Under the pieces are notes generated by a model. The model had not been told where the DNA came from and did no database searches. It saw nothing but the letters and a program-made list of their open reading frames with translations. Made by a program: the position numbers and the translations under genes. Source: Magnetococcales bacterium (GTDB lineage: Bacteria; Pseudomonadota; Magnetococcia; Magnetococcales; Magnetaquicoccaceae). Taken from it: DNA of 64,000 nucleotides. This document shows, in pieces, positions 19,037-28,608 of this stretch (the first letter of the stretch is position 1; each line of letters starts with the position of its first letter). The DNA is taken from contig JADGBT010000007.1 of the NCBI GenBank assembly GCA_015231375.1, positions 1 through 64,000 of the forward strand, read 5' to 3'.

Positions 19037-19066
19037 ATATTACCACCAATGTATTGGGTTGGCCAA
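19037..19066 (-). promoter_or_regulatory. Possible sigma70 promoter of the Bell-NLR pair
   Basis: On the minus strand TTGGCC and TAATAT are separated by 18 bases, with TG one base before the -10 (extended -10). Transcription would begin near 19030, about 40 bases before the effector start. Confidence 0.35.
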
Positions 19067-19157
19067 TAAAAAATAGATGGCAGGTCCATGTCCTTCGGGA
19101 TGCGGGGCGAGAGGCGGATTATCGGCAGTGAAGTTCAATCATGCCAGCCACACGGCA

Positions 19158-20741
19158 TCAAAAGGTCTCGGTCTCGATGCCGAAGATCTTGATGCGATAG
19201 GCGATCTGGCGGGGGGTCAGGCCCAGCAGGCGGGCGGCTTTGGCCTTGACCCAGCCGGTCTTGCGCAATGCCTGGATCACCCGTTCCTTTTCCCCTTCCC
19301 CCATCTCCTCTTCCCCTTCGGTTTCCGGCAGGCGGAACGCCGGTGCGCTGATCACCGAAGCGGGTTTGATCTCTCCCAGCGCCGTGGCGAAAACGATGCT
19401 GTCCGGCAGCAAAATGTTGCCTTCGCTCATCACCGCCGCCCGTTCCAGGCAGTTTTCCAGCTCACGCACATTGCCCGGCCAGTCGTGTTGCAACAGCAGG
19501 CGCATGGTGGCGTCCGTGATCACCAGGCGTCGTCCCTGCCGTTTGGCGATGCGGGCCAATAAAAAACGGGAGATTTCCGGGATGTCCTCCTTGCGGGAAC
19601 TCAAGGAGGGCAGGGTGATGGTCATGACATTCAACCGGTAATACAGATCCTGGCGGAACAATCCCCGCTGCACCGCCTCTTCCAGATTGCGATTGGTGGC
19701 CGCGATGATGCGCACATCCACCCGCAGGGTCTGCTCGCCGCCCACCCGCTCGAACTCCCCTTCTTGCAACACTCGCAACAGCTTGGCCTGAAACGTGGGG
19801 GAGATTTCTCCCAACTCGTCCAGAAACAAAGTACCCCCGTGGGCCAGTTCAAAACGACCGCGCCGGATTCCCACCGCGCCGGTAAAAGCCCCTTTTTCGT
19901 GACCGAACAGTTCCGATTCCAACACGTTGTCCGGCAGGGCGGCGCAGTTGAGCTTGATAAAGGGCAGCTTGGCCCGGGGCGAGTTGAAATGAATGGCATG
20001 GGCGATCAACTCCTTGCCGGTGCCCGACTCCCCGCGCAGCAATACCGTGGTGTTCCATTTGGAGACCATGCGCACCTGATCGAACACCTGACGCATGGAG
20101 GCCGAACGTCCGATCACGTTGTCGAACCCGTAACGGTTGCGCACCTCCATGAGCAGCCGATCCCGGTGTTCGGCGAGATTGCGTTTTTCCTCTTCCACCT
20201 TGCGGGCCAGCAGGATGCTTTGCACCAATAAATGGCTGACCATCTCCAGAAACCAGGCATGGTGCATCAATTTTTCCGCAGCCATCAACTTCGGCTGCAC
20301 CGCCAGCACCCCGACCAGCTCCTGCTCGCCGATGCGGATGGGGACGCCGATGAACGGCAGATGACGCTCCAGCAAGCCACATTTGTTCAAGAAACGGGGT
20401 TCGTCCCCGGCGCGGGGAACCAGAATGGTGCGTCCGGCGGCCAGCACCGTTCCCAAAACCCCCTCCCCGGAGCGGTAACACACATCGCACATGGATTTGG
20501 TGCCCATGGGTGCCATGGCGTTGATGACCAAAGAGCCGGAGGAGAGTTCCACCAGGGTGATGGTGGCGATTTCCATGTCGGCGTAACGATGCAATGCCTC
20601 GGCCACGCTTTGCATGGTGCGTCTGGGGTCGGCGGACAACTGCAATGCCTGACCCACGTGAAACAGGGCGCGCAGATAGGTGGTCGTGACCGATTTTTCC
20701 GAAAAGATGACATCTTCGGTAAAAGGTTCCAGAATCTCCAT
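19158..20741 (-). CDS. nifA: NifA, sigma54-dependent activator of nif genes
   Basis: NifA has an N-terminal GAF domain (about 25-185), an AAA+ domain (about 210-440) with Walker A GESGTGKE and the sigma54-contact loop GAFTGA, and a C-terminal Fis-type helix-turn-helix (about 480-525, [18 protein letters not shown]). It would act at the TGT-N10-ACA sites in this window. The linker between the AAA+ and DNA-binding domains (about 450-480) has no cysteine, so the redox-sensing C-x4-C motif of rhizobial NifA is absent. GGAGGG precedes the ATG. It starts 49 bases after ureG and may be partly co-transcribed with the urease operon. No nifL is visible. Confidence 0.95.
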   Translation of the reverse strand: MEILEPFTEDVIFSEKSVTTTYLRALFHVGQALQLSADPRRTMQSVAEALHRYADMEIATITLVELSSGSLVINAMAPMGTKSMCDVCYRSGEGVLGTVLAAGRTILVPRAGDEPRFLNKCGLLERHLPFIGVPIRIGEQELVGVLAVQPKLMAAEKLMHHAWFLEMVSHLLVQSILLARKVEEEKRNLAEHRDRLLMEVRNRYGFDNVIGRSASMRQVFDQVRMVSKWNTTVLLRGESGTGKELIAHAIHFNSPRAKLPFIKLNCAALPDNVLESELFGHEKGAFTGAVGIRRGRFELAHGGTLFLDELGEISPTFQAKLLRVLQEGEFERVGGEQTLRVDVRIIAATNRNLEEAVQRGLFRQDLYYRLNVMTITLPSLSSRKEDIPEISRFLLARIAKRQGRRLVITDATMRLLLQHDWPGNVRELENCLERAAVMSEGNILLPDSIVFATALGEIKPASVISAPAFRLPETEGEEEMGEGEKERVIQALRKTGWVKAKAARLLGLTPRQIAYRIKIFGIETETF

Positions 20742-20790
20742 ATAAAACGCCCTCCATGATCAAGCGTGATTCCTGATGCGGTCTGGAACG

Positions 20791-21408
20791 TCAAGTCAAT
20801 CCTCTGCTCTCCAAAAACGCGATGATCTGTTCCACGCCTTCTCCGGTTTTCATATTGGTGAAGACAAAAGGACGCTCCCCGCGCATGCGTCGGGCATCCC
20901 GGTCCATCACCTCCAAAGAGGCGTTGACCAGAGGGGCCAGATCGATCTTGTTGATCACCAGCAGATCCGAACGGGTGATGCCCGGCCCGCCCTTGCGGGG
21001 GATTTTGTCTCCGGCGGCCACATCGATCACATACAAGGTCAGATCCGCCAACTCGGGACTGAAGGTGGCGGCCAGATTGTCTCCTCCGGACTCCACCAGC
21101 ACCACCTGCAAATCCGGAAAACGCCGGATCAGACGGTCAACCGCCTCCAGATTGATCGAGGCATCCTCCCGGATGGCGGTATGGGGACAGCCGCCGGTCT
21201 CCACCCCCAGAATCCGTTCCGGGGGCAGGGCCTGATGCCGGACCAGAAATTGGGCATCTTCGGCGGTATAGATGTCGTTGGTGACCACCCCCAGGCTCAA
21301 GCGTTGCCGCAACCGTTGACACAAGGCCAGGGTCAACGCGGTTTTGCCGGATCCCACGGGTCCACCGATGCCGATGCGCCATACCGGATCTTTCATGATT
21401 TTTTCCAT
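20791..21408 (-). CDS. ureG: Urease accessory GTPase UreG
   Basis: UreG is the GTPase that powers nickel delivery to urease. The P-loop [11 protein letters not shown], the metal-binding region [15 protein letters not shown] with Cys-Pro-His, the [21 protein letters not shown] segment and NKIDLAPLV are all intact. The length of 205 residues is normal. The start could also be the ATG four codons downstream (21396), since the ribosome site is very close to the first. It is the last urease gene in the leftward unit. Confidence 0.97.
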   Translation of the reverse strand: MEKIMKDPVWRIGIGGPVGSGKTALTLALCQRLRQRLSLGVVTNDIYTAEDAQFLVRHQALPPERILGVETGGCPHTAIREDASINLEAVDRLIRRFPDLQVVLVESGGDNLAATFSPELADLTLYVIDVAAGDKIPRKGGPGITRSDLLVINKIDLAPLVNASLEVMDRDARRMRGERPFVFTNMKTGEGVEQIIAFLESRGLT

Positions 21409-21479
21409 TCTCCCGCGTCATGCGACCATTTCAGGAACGAAATTCTCTGAGGAACAAAACGTTGAGGAACGACATGGCT

Positions 21480-22142
21480 TCAAGAGCGAAACAGGCGGCA
21501 ATACTGGGTTTCGTGACCGCTGGAAGCCAGCGCCACTCCCGGGGCGTAGCCGTTCCAGAGGGGTTCTTCCAAAATGATGGCGGCCCGGGCCAGATCAGGA
21601 ATCAATCCTCCCAGACGCCACAACAGCCTCTGTCCGGCGGTCTGACCCAAAGGCACCAGCTTGATGGCCGCCATCACCTGATTTTCGCTCCAGCTCCACA
21701 GATAGCCCCCCACCGACGCGCTTTCATCGATCTGCCAGCGGCTCGCCAACAAGGCCCACACCGCCGGAAACGAGAGGGACTCCTCATCCGCGACAAAATC
21801 CTCCTCTCCCAACGCCAACGCCAGACGAAACAACGAATATCCCATCTGCACGGTTTCGGCCCGCAGCTCTCCGGTCTCCCGGCTGGCGATGAACCAGTCG
21901 TTCAACTCCCGAAAGCGGTCCGTGTCGCAGCCGTTCGCCGCCCGTTGCAAGGCGGCCAGCATGGGCGCCTCGAAACCGGCCAGCGGGTGGCGCAGAATCC
22001 CTTCCACCCAGGCCAACGCCGTGGCTTCGTCCCGGATCCAGCCCTGTTCCACGGCCCACTCCATCCCCTGGGAGTAGGTGTAGGCCCCCACGGGCAAGGC
22101 GGGGCTGGCCAGTTGCATCAGTCGGATCAGAGGCGTGTTCAC
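21480..22142 (-). CDS. ureF: Urease accessory protein UreF
   Basis: UreF acts with UreD and UreG in urease activation. The protein of 220 residues is all-helical and carries the family segments LMQLASPALPVGAYTYSQGME near its start and WSENQVMAAIKLVPLGQTAGQ in the C-terminal half; only short parts are diagnostic here. I chose the GTG at 22142 because it overlaps the ureE stop as GTGA and fits the family N-terminus; in-frame sequence farther upstream is ureE in another frame. A 71-base gap separates it from ureG. Confidence 0.93.
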   Translation of the reverse strand: MNTPLIRLMQLASPALPVGAYTYSQGMEWAVEQGWIRDEATALAWVEGILRHPLAGFEAPMLAALQRAANGCDTDRFRELNDWFIASRETGELRAETVQMGYSLFRLALALGEEDFVADEESLSFPAVWALLASRWQIDESASVGGYLWSWSENQVMAAIKLVPLGQTAGQRLLWRLGGLIPDLARAAIILEEPLWNGYAPGVALASSGHETQYCRLFRS

Positions 22143-22639
22143 GCGAACTCGTGGATGTGTTGTCCAGGGGCATGGCGATCGGATGTGCCGGAATCGTGGC
22201 CATGTCCATGGCTGTGTCCGTGTCCATAGGCTCCGCGTTCCGGCTCGAAAGAGGCCTGCACCCGGCTCACCCGACACCCCAGCCCCTCCAGCATGCCCAT
22301 CAGGATGGGGTCTTCCGGCAGCCGGATACAATCCGGACCGATTTCCACCGACCCATGCCGGTTGCCCAGATGATAGGCCGCCCGGGTCAAGGCCAGCCCA
22401 TGGTCGGCCCGCACCTCCAGCAGCGGTTCTGGCGCCGCGACCACCCGCAGAATGCGGCCATCGTCACTCGACAACAGATCCCCATGGCTCAAGGTGGTGC
22501 CATGGGGCAGTCGCAACGCCAATACCTCCCCGTCGGGCAGATGGGTGTGCAGACGGCTGTGACACCGTTGCCCCCAGGTCAAAGGCAGGGCAAGATCCGT
22601 GGAAGCGTTTTCGGGCGCGAAGGCGCGAATCGTGATCAT
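22139..22639 (-). CDS. ureE: Urease accessory metallochaperone UreE
   Basis: UreE carries nickel to the urease activation complex. The 166-residue protein has the N-terminal UreE domain (TWGQRCHSRLHTHLPDG), the C-terminal metal-binding domain with YHLGNRH, and a histidine-rich tail (HGHSHGHGHD, about 138-148) that can store nickel. It starts 45 bases after ureC and overlaps ureF by 4 bases. Confidence 0.95.
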   Translation of the reverse strand: MITIRAFAPENASTDLALPLTWGQRCHSRLHTHLPDGEVLALRLPHGTTLSHGDLLSSDDGRILRVVAAPEPLLEVRADHGLALTRAAYHLGNRHGSVEIGPDCIRLPEDPILMGMLEGLGCRVSRVQASFEPERGAYGHGHSHGHGHDSGTSDRHAPGQHIHEFA

Positions 22640-22684
22640 GGGCTGTGTCCGCCATGGTTTCGTTAGAGTAACGGGTGAAACGCG

Positions 22685-24388
22685 TCAGAACAGAAAATAA
22701 CGTTGCGCCATCGGCAGTTGAGCCAGGGGGGCGCAGGTGAGAATCTCGCCATCGGCCCGCACCCGATAGGTCTCTGGATCCACCTCCATGCGCGGGGTCA
22801 GACCGTTGTGGATCATGTCGGTTTTTTTCACGCTGCGGCACCCTTGCACCGCCACCAGGGATTTCTTCAATCCCAGTTCCTGAAGCGCCGGGTTGTCCAA
22901 GGCGGCACCGGAGACGAACGTCACGGCGCACCGCACCGCCGCTCCCATCGCTCCGAACATGGGACGGAAATAGACCGGCTGGGGCGTGGGAATCGAGGCG
23001 TTGGGATCTCCCATGACGGCGGCGGCGATCATGCCGCCTTTGAGGATCAGGGTGGGTTTGACCCCGAAGAAGGCCGGTTTCCACAACACCAGATCCGCCA
23101 GTTTGCCCACGCTCACCGATCCCACCCAATGGCCGATGCCATGGGCCAGGGCCGGATTGATGGTGTATTTGGCCACATAACGCTTGGCCCGGAAATTGTC
23201 GTTGCCCGCCTGACGATCCTCGGGCAGGGCGCCCCGTTGCACCTTCATCTTGTGGGCGGTCTGCCAGGTGCGCAGAATCACCTCACCCACCCGACCCATG
23301 GCCTGGGAGTCGGACGAGAGCATGGAAATGGCCCCCAGATCGTGCAGAATGTCTTCGGCGGCGATGGTTTCCCGCCGGATGCGGGATTCGGCGAAGGCCA
23401 CATCCTCGGCGATGGCCGCATCCAGATGGTGACACACCATGAGCATGTCCAGATGCTCATCCACGGTGTTCACGGTATAAGGCCGGGTGGGGTTGGTGGA
23501 GGAGGGCAGGACGTGGGACTCCCCCACGGCCCGCAGGATGTCCGGCGCGTGGCCACCTCCGGCGCCTTCGGTGTGAAAGGTATGGATGGTCCGCCCCTTG
23601 AACGCCGCCAGGGTGGTTTCCACGAATCCCGATTCGTTGAGGGTGTCGGTGTGGATGGCCACCTGCACATCCATTTCGTCGGCCACGGTCAGGCAACAGT
23701 CGATGGCCGCCGGCGTGGTGCCCCAATCCTCGTGCAGTTTCAGCCCCATGGCACCGGCGCGCACCTGTTCCCGCAGCCCTTCCGGCAGACTGGCGTTGCC
23801 CTTGCCCAAAAAGCCCAGATTCATCGGGAACGCCTCGGCGGCTTCCAGCATGCGGTGGATATGCCAAGGCCCCGGCGTGCAGGTGGTGGCGCAGGTGCCC
23901 GCCGCCGGACCGGTGCCCCCTCCCAGCATGGTGGTGACGCCGCTGTAAAGCGCCTCTTCCACCTGCTGGGGACAGATGAAGTGGATATGACTGTCGATGC
24001 CCCCGGCGGTGACGATCAACCCCTCTCCGGCGATGATCTCCGTGGCCGGACCGATCACCACCGTCACGCCGGGTTGAATGTCCGGATTGCCCGCCTTGCC
24101 GATGCCGGCGATGCGCCCCTGACGCAAGCCGATATCCGCCTTGACGATGCCCCAGTGGTCCAGGATCAAGGCGTTGGTGATCACCGTATCCATCACCGCC
24201 TCGGACAGCCGTTGGGATTGCCCCATGCCATCCCGGATCACCTTGCCGCCGCCGAATTTCACCTCCTCGCCGGGAATGGTGAAATCCGACTCCACCTCGA
24301 TCCACAGCTCCGTATCCGCCAGCCGGATCCGGTCGCCGGTGGTGGGACCGTACATCTCCGCGTAAGCCTGTCGGGAAATCGTGGCCAT
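22685..24388 (-). CDS. ureC: Urease alpha subunit
   Basis: UreC holds the dinuclear nickel site that hydrolyses urea to ammonia and carbamate. The 567-residue length is normal. The carbamylated lysine lies in [13 protein letters not shown], nickel ligands in GGIDSHIHF and [13 protein letters not shown], and the flap region in MVCHHLD. No key residue is missing. It starts one base after the ureB stop. Confidence 0.98.
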   Translation of the reverse strand: MATISRQAYAEMYGPTTGDRIRLADTELWIEVESDFTIPGEEVKFGGGKVIRDGMGQSQRLSEAVMDTVITNALILDHWGIVKADIGLRQGRIAGIGKAGNPDIQPGVTVVIGPATEIIAGEGLIVTAGGIDSHIHFICPQQVEEALYSGVTTMLGGGTGPAAGTCATTCTPGPWHIHRMLEAAEAFPMNLGFLGKGNASLPEGLREQVRAGAMGLKLHEDWGTTPAAIDCCLTVADEMDVQVAIHTDTLNESGFVETTLAAFKGRTIHTFHTEGAGGGHAPDILRAVGESHVLPSSTNPTRPYTVNTVDEHLDMLMVCHHLDAAIAEDVAFAESRIRRETIAAEDILHDLGAISMLSSDSQAMGRVGEVILRTWQTAHKMKVQRGALPEDRQAGNDNFRAKRYVAKYTINPALAHGIGHWVGSVSVGKLADLVLWKPAFFGVKPTLILKGGMIAAAVMGDPNASIPTPQPVYFRPMFGAMGAAVRCAVTFVSGAALDNPALQELGLKKSLVAVQGCRSVKKTDMIHNGLTPRMEVDPETYRVRADGEILTCAPLAQLPMAQRYFLF

Positions 24389-24389
24389 T

Positions 24390-24695
24390 TTACAAGGCTC
24401 CCATCACCTGAGCGTTGAAACCATACACCCGCCGTTCTCCCGCCAGGGCCACCAAAGGCACGGTGCGTTTTTGCCCCGGCTCGAAGCGCACGGCGGTGCC
24501 GGCGGGAATGTCGAGGCGGAATCCCCGACTGGCCGTCCGGTTGAAATCCAATGCGGCGTTGACTTCAAAAAAATGAAAATGCGATCCCACCTGAATGGGC
24601 CGATCCCCCCGGTTGGCCACCACCAGGGTGCGTTTTTCCCGGTCCGTGTTCAGTTCGATGGTGCCGGGGCGGATATCCAGTTCTCCAGGAATCAT
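24390..24695 (-). CDS. ureB: Urease beta subunit
   Basis: This 101-residue structural subunit of urease matches UreB throughout, with [15 protein letters not shown] at the N-terminus, [17 protein letters not shown] and [17 protein letters not shown]. Separate ureA and ureB genes are the usual bacterial arrangement, in contrast to the fused form of Helicobacter. It lies between ureA (52-base gap) and ureC (1-base gap). Confidence 0.97.
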   Translation of the reverse strand: MIPGELDIRPGTIELNTDREKRTLVVANRGDRPIQVGSHFHFFEVNAALDFNRTASRGFRLDIPAGTAVRFEPGQKRTVPLVALAGERRVYGFNAQVMGAL

Positions 24696-24747
24696 TGGGG
24701 CGGCCTCTTTTTGATAAGATGGTTATGGCAAGTGGAATCAGGAACAC

Positions 24748-25050
24748 TCACACGATGGGGTGATGCACCGTGACCAGCTTGGTGCCATCCGGAAAGGTGG
24801 CTTCCACCTGAATTTCCGGGATCATCTCCGCCACCCCGTCCATCACCTCGGCGCGGGAAAGCAGGGTGGTGCCGTAGCCCATCAAATCCGCCACGGTGCG
24901 CCCATCCCGCGCCCCTTCCAGAATCGCCGCGCTGATGTAGGCCACCGCTTCCGGATGGTTGAGCTTCAGGCCACGGTTCTTGCGGCGTTCCGCCAGCAGA
25001 CCCGCTGTGAAAATGAGCAGTTTGTCGCGTTCGCGAGGGGTCAGGTCCAT
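24748..25050 (-). CDS. ureA: Urease gamma subunit
   Basis: UreA, 100 residues, starts [20 protein letters not shown] and ends with the conserved [14 protein letters not shown]. It is a structural subunit of the (UreABC)3 enzyme. A GGAGAG ribosome site precedes the ATG. It is the first structural gene after ureD. Confidence 0.97.
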   Translation of the reverse strand: MDLTPRERDKLLIFTAGLLAERRKNRGLKLNHPEAVAYISAAILEGARDGRTVADLMGYGTTLLSRAEVMDGVAEMIPEIQVEATFPDGTKLVTVHHPIV

Positions 25051-25074
25051 GGTCTCTCCTTACGTTAATTCGAT

Positions 25075-25962
25075 TTACGTATTCCAGATTCGCGGCAAAA
25101 CCCCGGTTCGCCCCGCCACCAGGGGGCGCAAAGCCTGCCAGAGCGCACGCAACCAGTGGCGCAAGGTTTCGCTGTCGTGACCCAGGGCGCGGGCCAGCAG
25201 CATCCGGGGCAGACGGGTCACCCCGGTGCGCAGGCCATCGGCAACCGGGATCCGACGACACACCTCAAGCCATTCGGGGTCGATCTCCACCCCGGCCACC
25301 ATCAGGGTGCCGGTCACGCCGTGCCCTCCCAAACCGGCATCGGCCATCATCCAGGGGGATCCGCCGATGATCGCCCCCTGTTCCCGCCAGAGGGTGCCTT
25401 CCGGGGTGAGGACGCGGCTGTCCAGCGTCACCCGGCCCCGGTCGAACCGTTCCCCGCCGGCCCGGCGTCCCAGACACAGCATCTCCAGGCCCATGAAAAG
25501 CGCGCCGTTTTCCAAAGTCACCGTCATGCCCAGTCGGGCATCGCAGCCGTCGAACAGGATGTTCTCCTGAGGGAGCCACTCCAGAATCGCTCCTCTGGCC
25601 AATCGCGCCCGAAGCGTCTGGGAGGCGGATCCTGTCTCGCAGCGATACCACTTGCCCGCGCCGGGGGTGGTGAGCAACAGATGGCTGTCGGCTTCCAGGG
25701 TCAGATCCAGGGTCAGGGCGTCCCCGGAGACCAATCCACCCGGCGGATGCAGCAGCAACAGATGACACACCTCCCGGCCTTCGGGATACAGCGCCTTTTG
25801 CACCAGCAGCGGTCCGTGATGATCCCGTCGGGAAAGCACCGTACCGTTGTCCCGACGGCTCAAGGTCAGCGTCAGACCCGCCGACCAGCAGGGGGAAGGA
25901 TCTTTACACCAGCCGGGGGAAGGATCTTCACACCGCGAGTCGTTGTCGCGCGCCATCGGCAT
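25075..25962 (-). CDS. ureD: Urease accessory protein UreD
   Basis: UreD (UreH in Helicobacter) binds apo-urease with UreF and UreG and helps load nickel. The 295-residue protein has the family core VLSRRDHHGPLLVQKALYPEG, LLTTPGAGKWYR and LPQENILFDG. The N-terminal 27 residues are unlike the family and contain a duplicated octapeptide (CEDPSPGW, CKDPSPCW) from a 24-bp tandem repeat. The start overlaps the 3' end of urtE by about 35 bases; the ATG two codons later (25956) is equally possible. Confidence 0.93.
   Translation of the reverse strand: MPMARDNDSRCEDPSPGWCKDPSPCWSAGLTLTLSRRDNGTVLSRRDHHGPLLVQKALYPEGREVCHLLLLHPPGGLVSGDALTLDLTLEADSHLLLTTPGAGKWYRCETGSASQTLRARLARGAILEWLPQENILFDGCDARLGMTVTLENGALFMGLEMLCLGRRAGGERFDRGRVTLDSRVLTPEGTLWREQGAIIGGSPWMMADAGLGGHGVTGTLMVAGVEIDPEWLEVCRRIPVADGLRTGVTRLPRMLLARALGHDSETLRHWLRALWQALRPLVAGRTGVLPRIWNT
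25886..25933. repeat. 24-bp tandem duplication at urtE/ureD junction
   Basis: Two copies of a 24-bp unit (CAGCAGGGGGAAGGATCTTT and following CACA, and the CAGCC variant) lie head to tail with two mismatches. The second copy runs over the urtE stop codon, and both are read in ureD as an 8-residue repeat. Confidence 0.8.
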
Positions 25963-26620
25963 CCATCTGGTCTCCTTTGCCCCGCAGGACCACCTCTCCC
26001 CGTTCCATCACCAGATAGTGATCCGCCAGGGAACGGGCGAAATCGTAGTATTGCTCCACCAGCAAAATGGCCATCTCCCCGCCGTCCGCCAAGGCGCGGA
26101 TCACCTTCTCGATCTCCTTGATGATGGAGGGTTGAATCCCTTCGGTGGGTTCGTCCAGAATCAACAGGCGTGGTCTGGCCGCCAGGGCGCGACCGATGGC
26201 CAGTTGCTGTTGTTGTCCCCCCGAAAGATCTCCGCCCCGCCGTCGGCGCATCTCCCACAGCACCGGAAAGGTTTCGTAAATCTTCTGGGGAATCGGGGTG
26301 CTCGCCGGTCGGCTGGCCAGCCCCATGAGCAGGTTTTCCTCCACGGTCAGACGGGGAAAGATCTCCCTGCCCTGGGGCACATAGCCCATGCCTCCCCGCA
26401 CCCGCAGATGGGAAGGGGCCGTGGTGATCTCTTGTCCTTGAAAATGGATCGTACCCGCGCGCACCGGCACCAGACCCATCAGGCAGCGCATCAGGGTGCT
26501 TTTGCCCACCCCGTTGCGTCCCAGCAGGGCGGTCACCTGACCCGGCGGCACCGTGAAGGTCAGATCCCGCAGGATGTGACTGCCGCCGTAAAACTGATTG
26601 AGATGGTCCACGGTGAGCAT
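25928..26620 (-). CDS. urtE: Urea ABC transporter ATP-binding protein UrtE
   Basis: This is a LivF-like ATPase of the urea importer, 230 residues. Visible are Walker A GRNGVGKST, signature LSGGQQQQLAIGRAL, Walker B LLILDEPTEGI and an H-loop position occupied by Gln (LLVEQYY), as in the LivF group. The ATG at 26620 gives MLTVDHLNQFYGG and lies 2 bases after the urtD stop. Reading frame open upstream of it is urtD in another frame. Confidence 0.94.
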   Translation of the reverse strand: MLTVDHLNQFYGGSHILRDLTFTVPPGQVTALLGRNGVGKSTLMRCLMGLVPVRAGTIHFQGQEITTAPSHLRVRGGMGYVPQGREIFPRLTVEENLLMGLASRPASTPIPQKIYETFPVLWEMRRRRGGDLSGGQQQQLAIGRALAARPRLLILDEPTEGIQPSIIKEIEKVIRALADGGEMAILLVEQYYDFARSLADHYLVMERGEVVLRGKGDQMDADGARQRLAV

Positions 26621-26622
26621 GA

Positions 26623-27462
26623 TCAGCGTCCCAGATAGACTTCGATGACCCGAGGATGATTCTGCACCTCTTCCATGCGGCCTTCGGCCAGCACCGATCC
26701 TTCGTGCAGCACCGTGACCCGACTGGCCAGTTTGGCGACAAAGGCCATGTCGTGTTCCACCACCACCAGCGAATGGCGTCCCGCCAAAGAGGTGAAGAGT
26801 TCGGCGGTGTGTTCGGTCTCTGCGTCGGTCATGCCCGCCACCGGTTCGTCCAGCAGCAGCAGTCGGGGATCCTGGACCAGCAGCATGCCGATTTCCAGCC
26901 ACTGTTTTTGTCCGTGGGAGAGCAGACCCGCCTGCACATGGGCCAGATGGGTCAGGCGGATGGTGCGCAACGCCTCGTCGATCCGGTCGCGGGTGAGGCC
27001 GTCCAGCCGGGCGCGCAGGCTGTGACGTACCCGTTTGTCGGTCTTGACCGCCAACTCCAGATTCTCGAACACGGTGTGACGCTCGAAAATGGTGGGTTTC
27101 TGGAATTTTCTGCCAATGCCGGCATGGACGATCTCCGGTTCGCTCATGCGGGTCAGGTCCAGGGTCTGGCCGAAAAAGACCGTGCCGGAGTCGGGTCGGG
27201 TTTTGCCGGTGATCACATCCATCATGGTGGTTTTGCCCGCGCCGTTGGGTCCGATGATGCAACGCAACTCCCCGGCGTCGATGGTGAGGGTGAGCTGGTT
27301 CAAGGCGCGGAAGCCGTCAAAGGAGACCGTCACCCCCTCCAGGTAGAGAATCACCTTATGGGAGATGTCCAGGGTGTCGGGCACCAGCAGATGACCCAGA
27401 TTGGCGGAGCCGTAATCCTCGTCGTTGGGGCGGGTGGCGGGGGTGATGGCGGCAGGCGTCAT
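26623..27462 (-). CDS. urtD: Urea ABC transporter ATP-binding protein UrtD
   Basis: This is a LivG-like ATPase of the urea importer, 279 residues. Walker A GPNGAGKTT, the modified signature LSHGQKQWLEIGMLL, Walker B LLLLDEPVAGM and the H-loop VVVEHDM are visible. UrtD proteins typically carry this LSHGQKQWLEI variant. The ATG at 27462 overlaps the urtC stop as ATGA. The N-terminal 40 residues before the first beta strand are longer than in LivG. Confidence 0.95.
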   Translation of the reverse strand: MTPAAITPATRPNDEDYGSANLGHLLVPDTLDISHKVILYLEGVTVSFDGFRALNQLTLTIDAGELRCIIGPNGAGKTTMMDVITGKTRPDSGTVFFGQTLDLTRMSEPEIVHAGIGRKFQKPTIFERHTVFENLELAVKTDKRVRHSLRARLDGLTRDRIDEALRTIRLTHLAHVQAGLLSHGQKQWLEIGMLLVQDPRLLLLDEPVAGMTDAETEHTAELFTSLAGRHSLVVVEHDMAFVAKLASRVTVLHEGSVLAEGRMEEVQNHPRVIEVYLGR

Positions 27463-28601
27463 GATGTTTTGTCTCCGTTCAGACGGGACCACAGGGAAAC
27501 GACCCCTCCAGGCAGCCACAAGGTGACGGTCACGAACAGCAATCCCAGGAAAAAGAGCCAGTATTCGGGAAACGAGACGGTGAACCAGCTTTTGGACAGG
27601 TTGACGGCAAAAGCGCCGATGATCGGTCCGATCAGGGTGCCCCGTCCCCCCACGGCCACCCAGATGGCGATTTCGATGGAGTTGGCCGGGGACATCTCGC
27701 CGGGATTGATGATGCCCACCTGGGGCACATACAACGCACCCGCCACGGCGGTCATGAGGGCCGAAAGGGTCCAGGCGAACAGTTTGTACCACAGGGGCTG
27801 ATAGCCGATGAACATCACCCGGGATTCGGCGTCGCGGATGGCGGTCAGCACCCGTCCGAATTTGCCGGTCACCAGATGGCGGCACAGCAGCAGGCAGGCG
27901 ATCAGCATGGCGGCGGAAAGGGCGAACAGGGTGGCCCGCGTCTCCGGGGTGGTGATGGAGAATCCGAGGATGCGTTTGAAATCGGTAAAGCCGTTGTTGC
28001 CTCCGAATCCGGTTTCGTTGCGGAAGAAGAGCAGCATGAAGGCATAGGTGAGGGCCTGGGTGATGATGGAGAAATAGACCCCCTTGATGCGGGAACGAAA
28101 GGCGAAATAACCGAACACGAAAGCCAGAATGCCGGGCACCAGCAGCACCAGGGCCAAAGCCACCCCCAGATGATCGCTGCCGCTCCAGTACCAGGGGAGT
28201 TCCTTCCAGTTGAGAAAGACCATGAAATCCGGCAGTTCGGATTGATAGACCCCATCCGTGCCGATGGCGCGCATCAGGTACATGCCGAAGGCGTACCCTC
28301 CCAGGGCGAAAAACAGCCCATGTCCCAAAGACAGGATGCCCGCGAATCCCCAGATCAGGTCCATGGCCACGGCCACGATGGCGTAACACAGGATTTTCCC
28401 CCCCAAGGTGACGGCATACCCCGACACATGCAGCGGGTGGGAGGGAGCGGTGCCCAGATGCAAGGCGGGGATCACCACCACGGCCAGCAGGGCGAACAGG
28501 GCCAGGCCGGTCCAGCCCATGCGGGTCAGCAACGCGGGTCGGGGCGGCGGCGGAAGATCGGGGAGGACAATGGGCAGGGAAACGGGCCGGGAGTCGCTCA
28601 T
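27459..28601 (-). CDS. urtC: Urea ABC transporter permease UrtC
   Basis: This is a LivM-like permease with about ten membrane helices, 380 residues. UrtC-specific stretches include WGFAGILSLGHGLFFALGGY and FGGNNGFTDFKRILGF. The ATG at 28601 (MSDSRPVS) lies 7 bases after urtB; an in-frame start at 28640 would overlap urtB and add 13 residues. UrtB and UrtC form the membrane channel of the importer. Confidence 0.94.
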   Translation of the reverse strand: MSDSRPVSLPIVLPDLPPPPRPALLTRMGWTGLALFALLAVVVIPALHLGTAPSHPLHVSGYAVTLGGKILCYAIVAVAMDLIWGFAGILSLGHGLFFALGGYAFGMYLMRAIGTDGVYQSELPDFMVFLNWKELPWYWSGSDHLGVALALVLLVPGILAFVFGYFAFRSRIKGVYFSIITQALTYAFMLLFFRNETGFGGNNGFTDFKRILGFSITTPETRATLFALSAAMLIACLLLCRHLVTGKFGRVLTAIRDAESRVMFIGYQPLWYKLFAWTLSALMTAVAGALYVPQVGIINPGEMSPANSIEIAIWVAVGGRGTLIGPIIGAFAVNLSKSWFTVSFPEYWLFFLGLLFVTVTLWLPGGVVSLWSRLNGDKTS

Positions 28602-28608
28602 GGGGATT

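Noticed and set aside
22703-24418. 571-codon open frame antisense to ureC
   Set aside because: The His/Gly/Arg-rich product has no recognisable domain, while ureC on the other strand is fully conserved.
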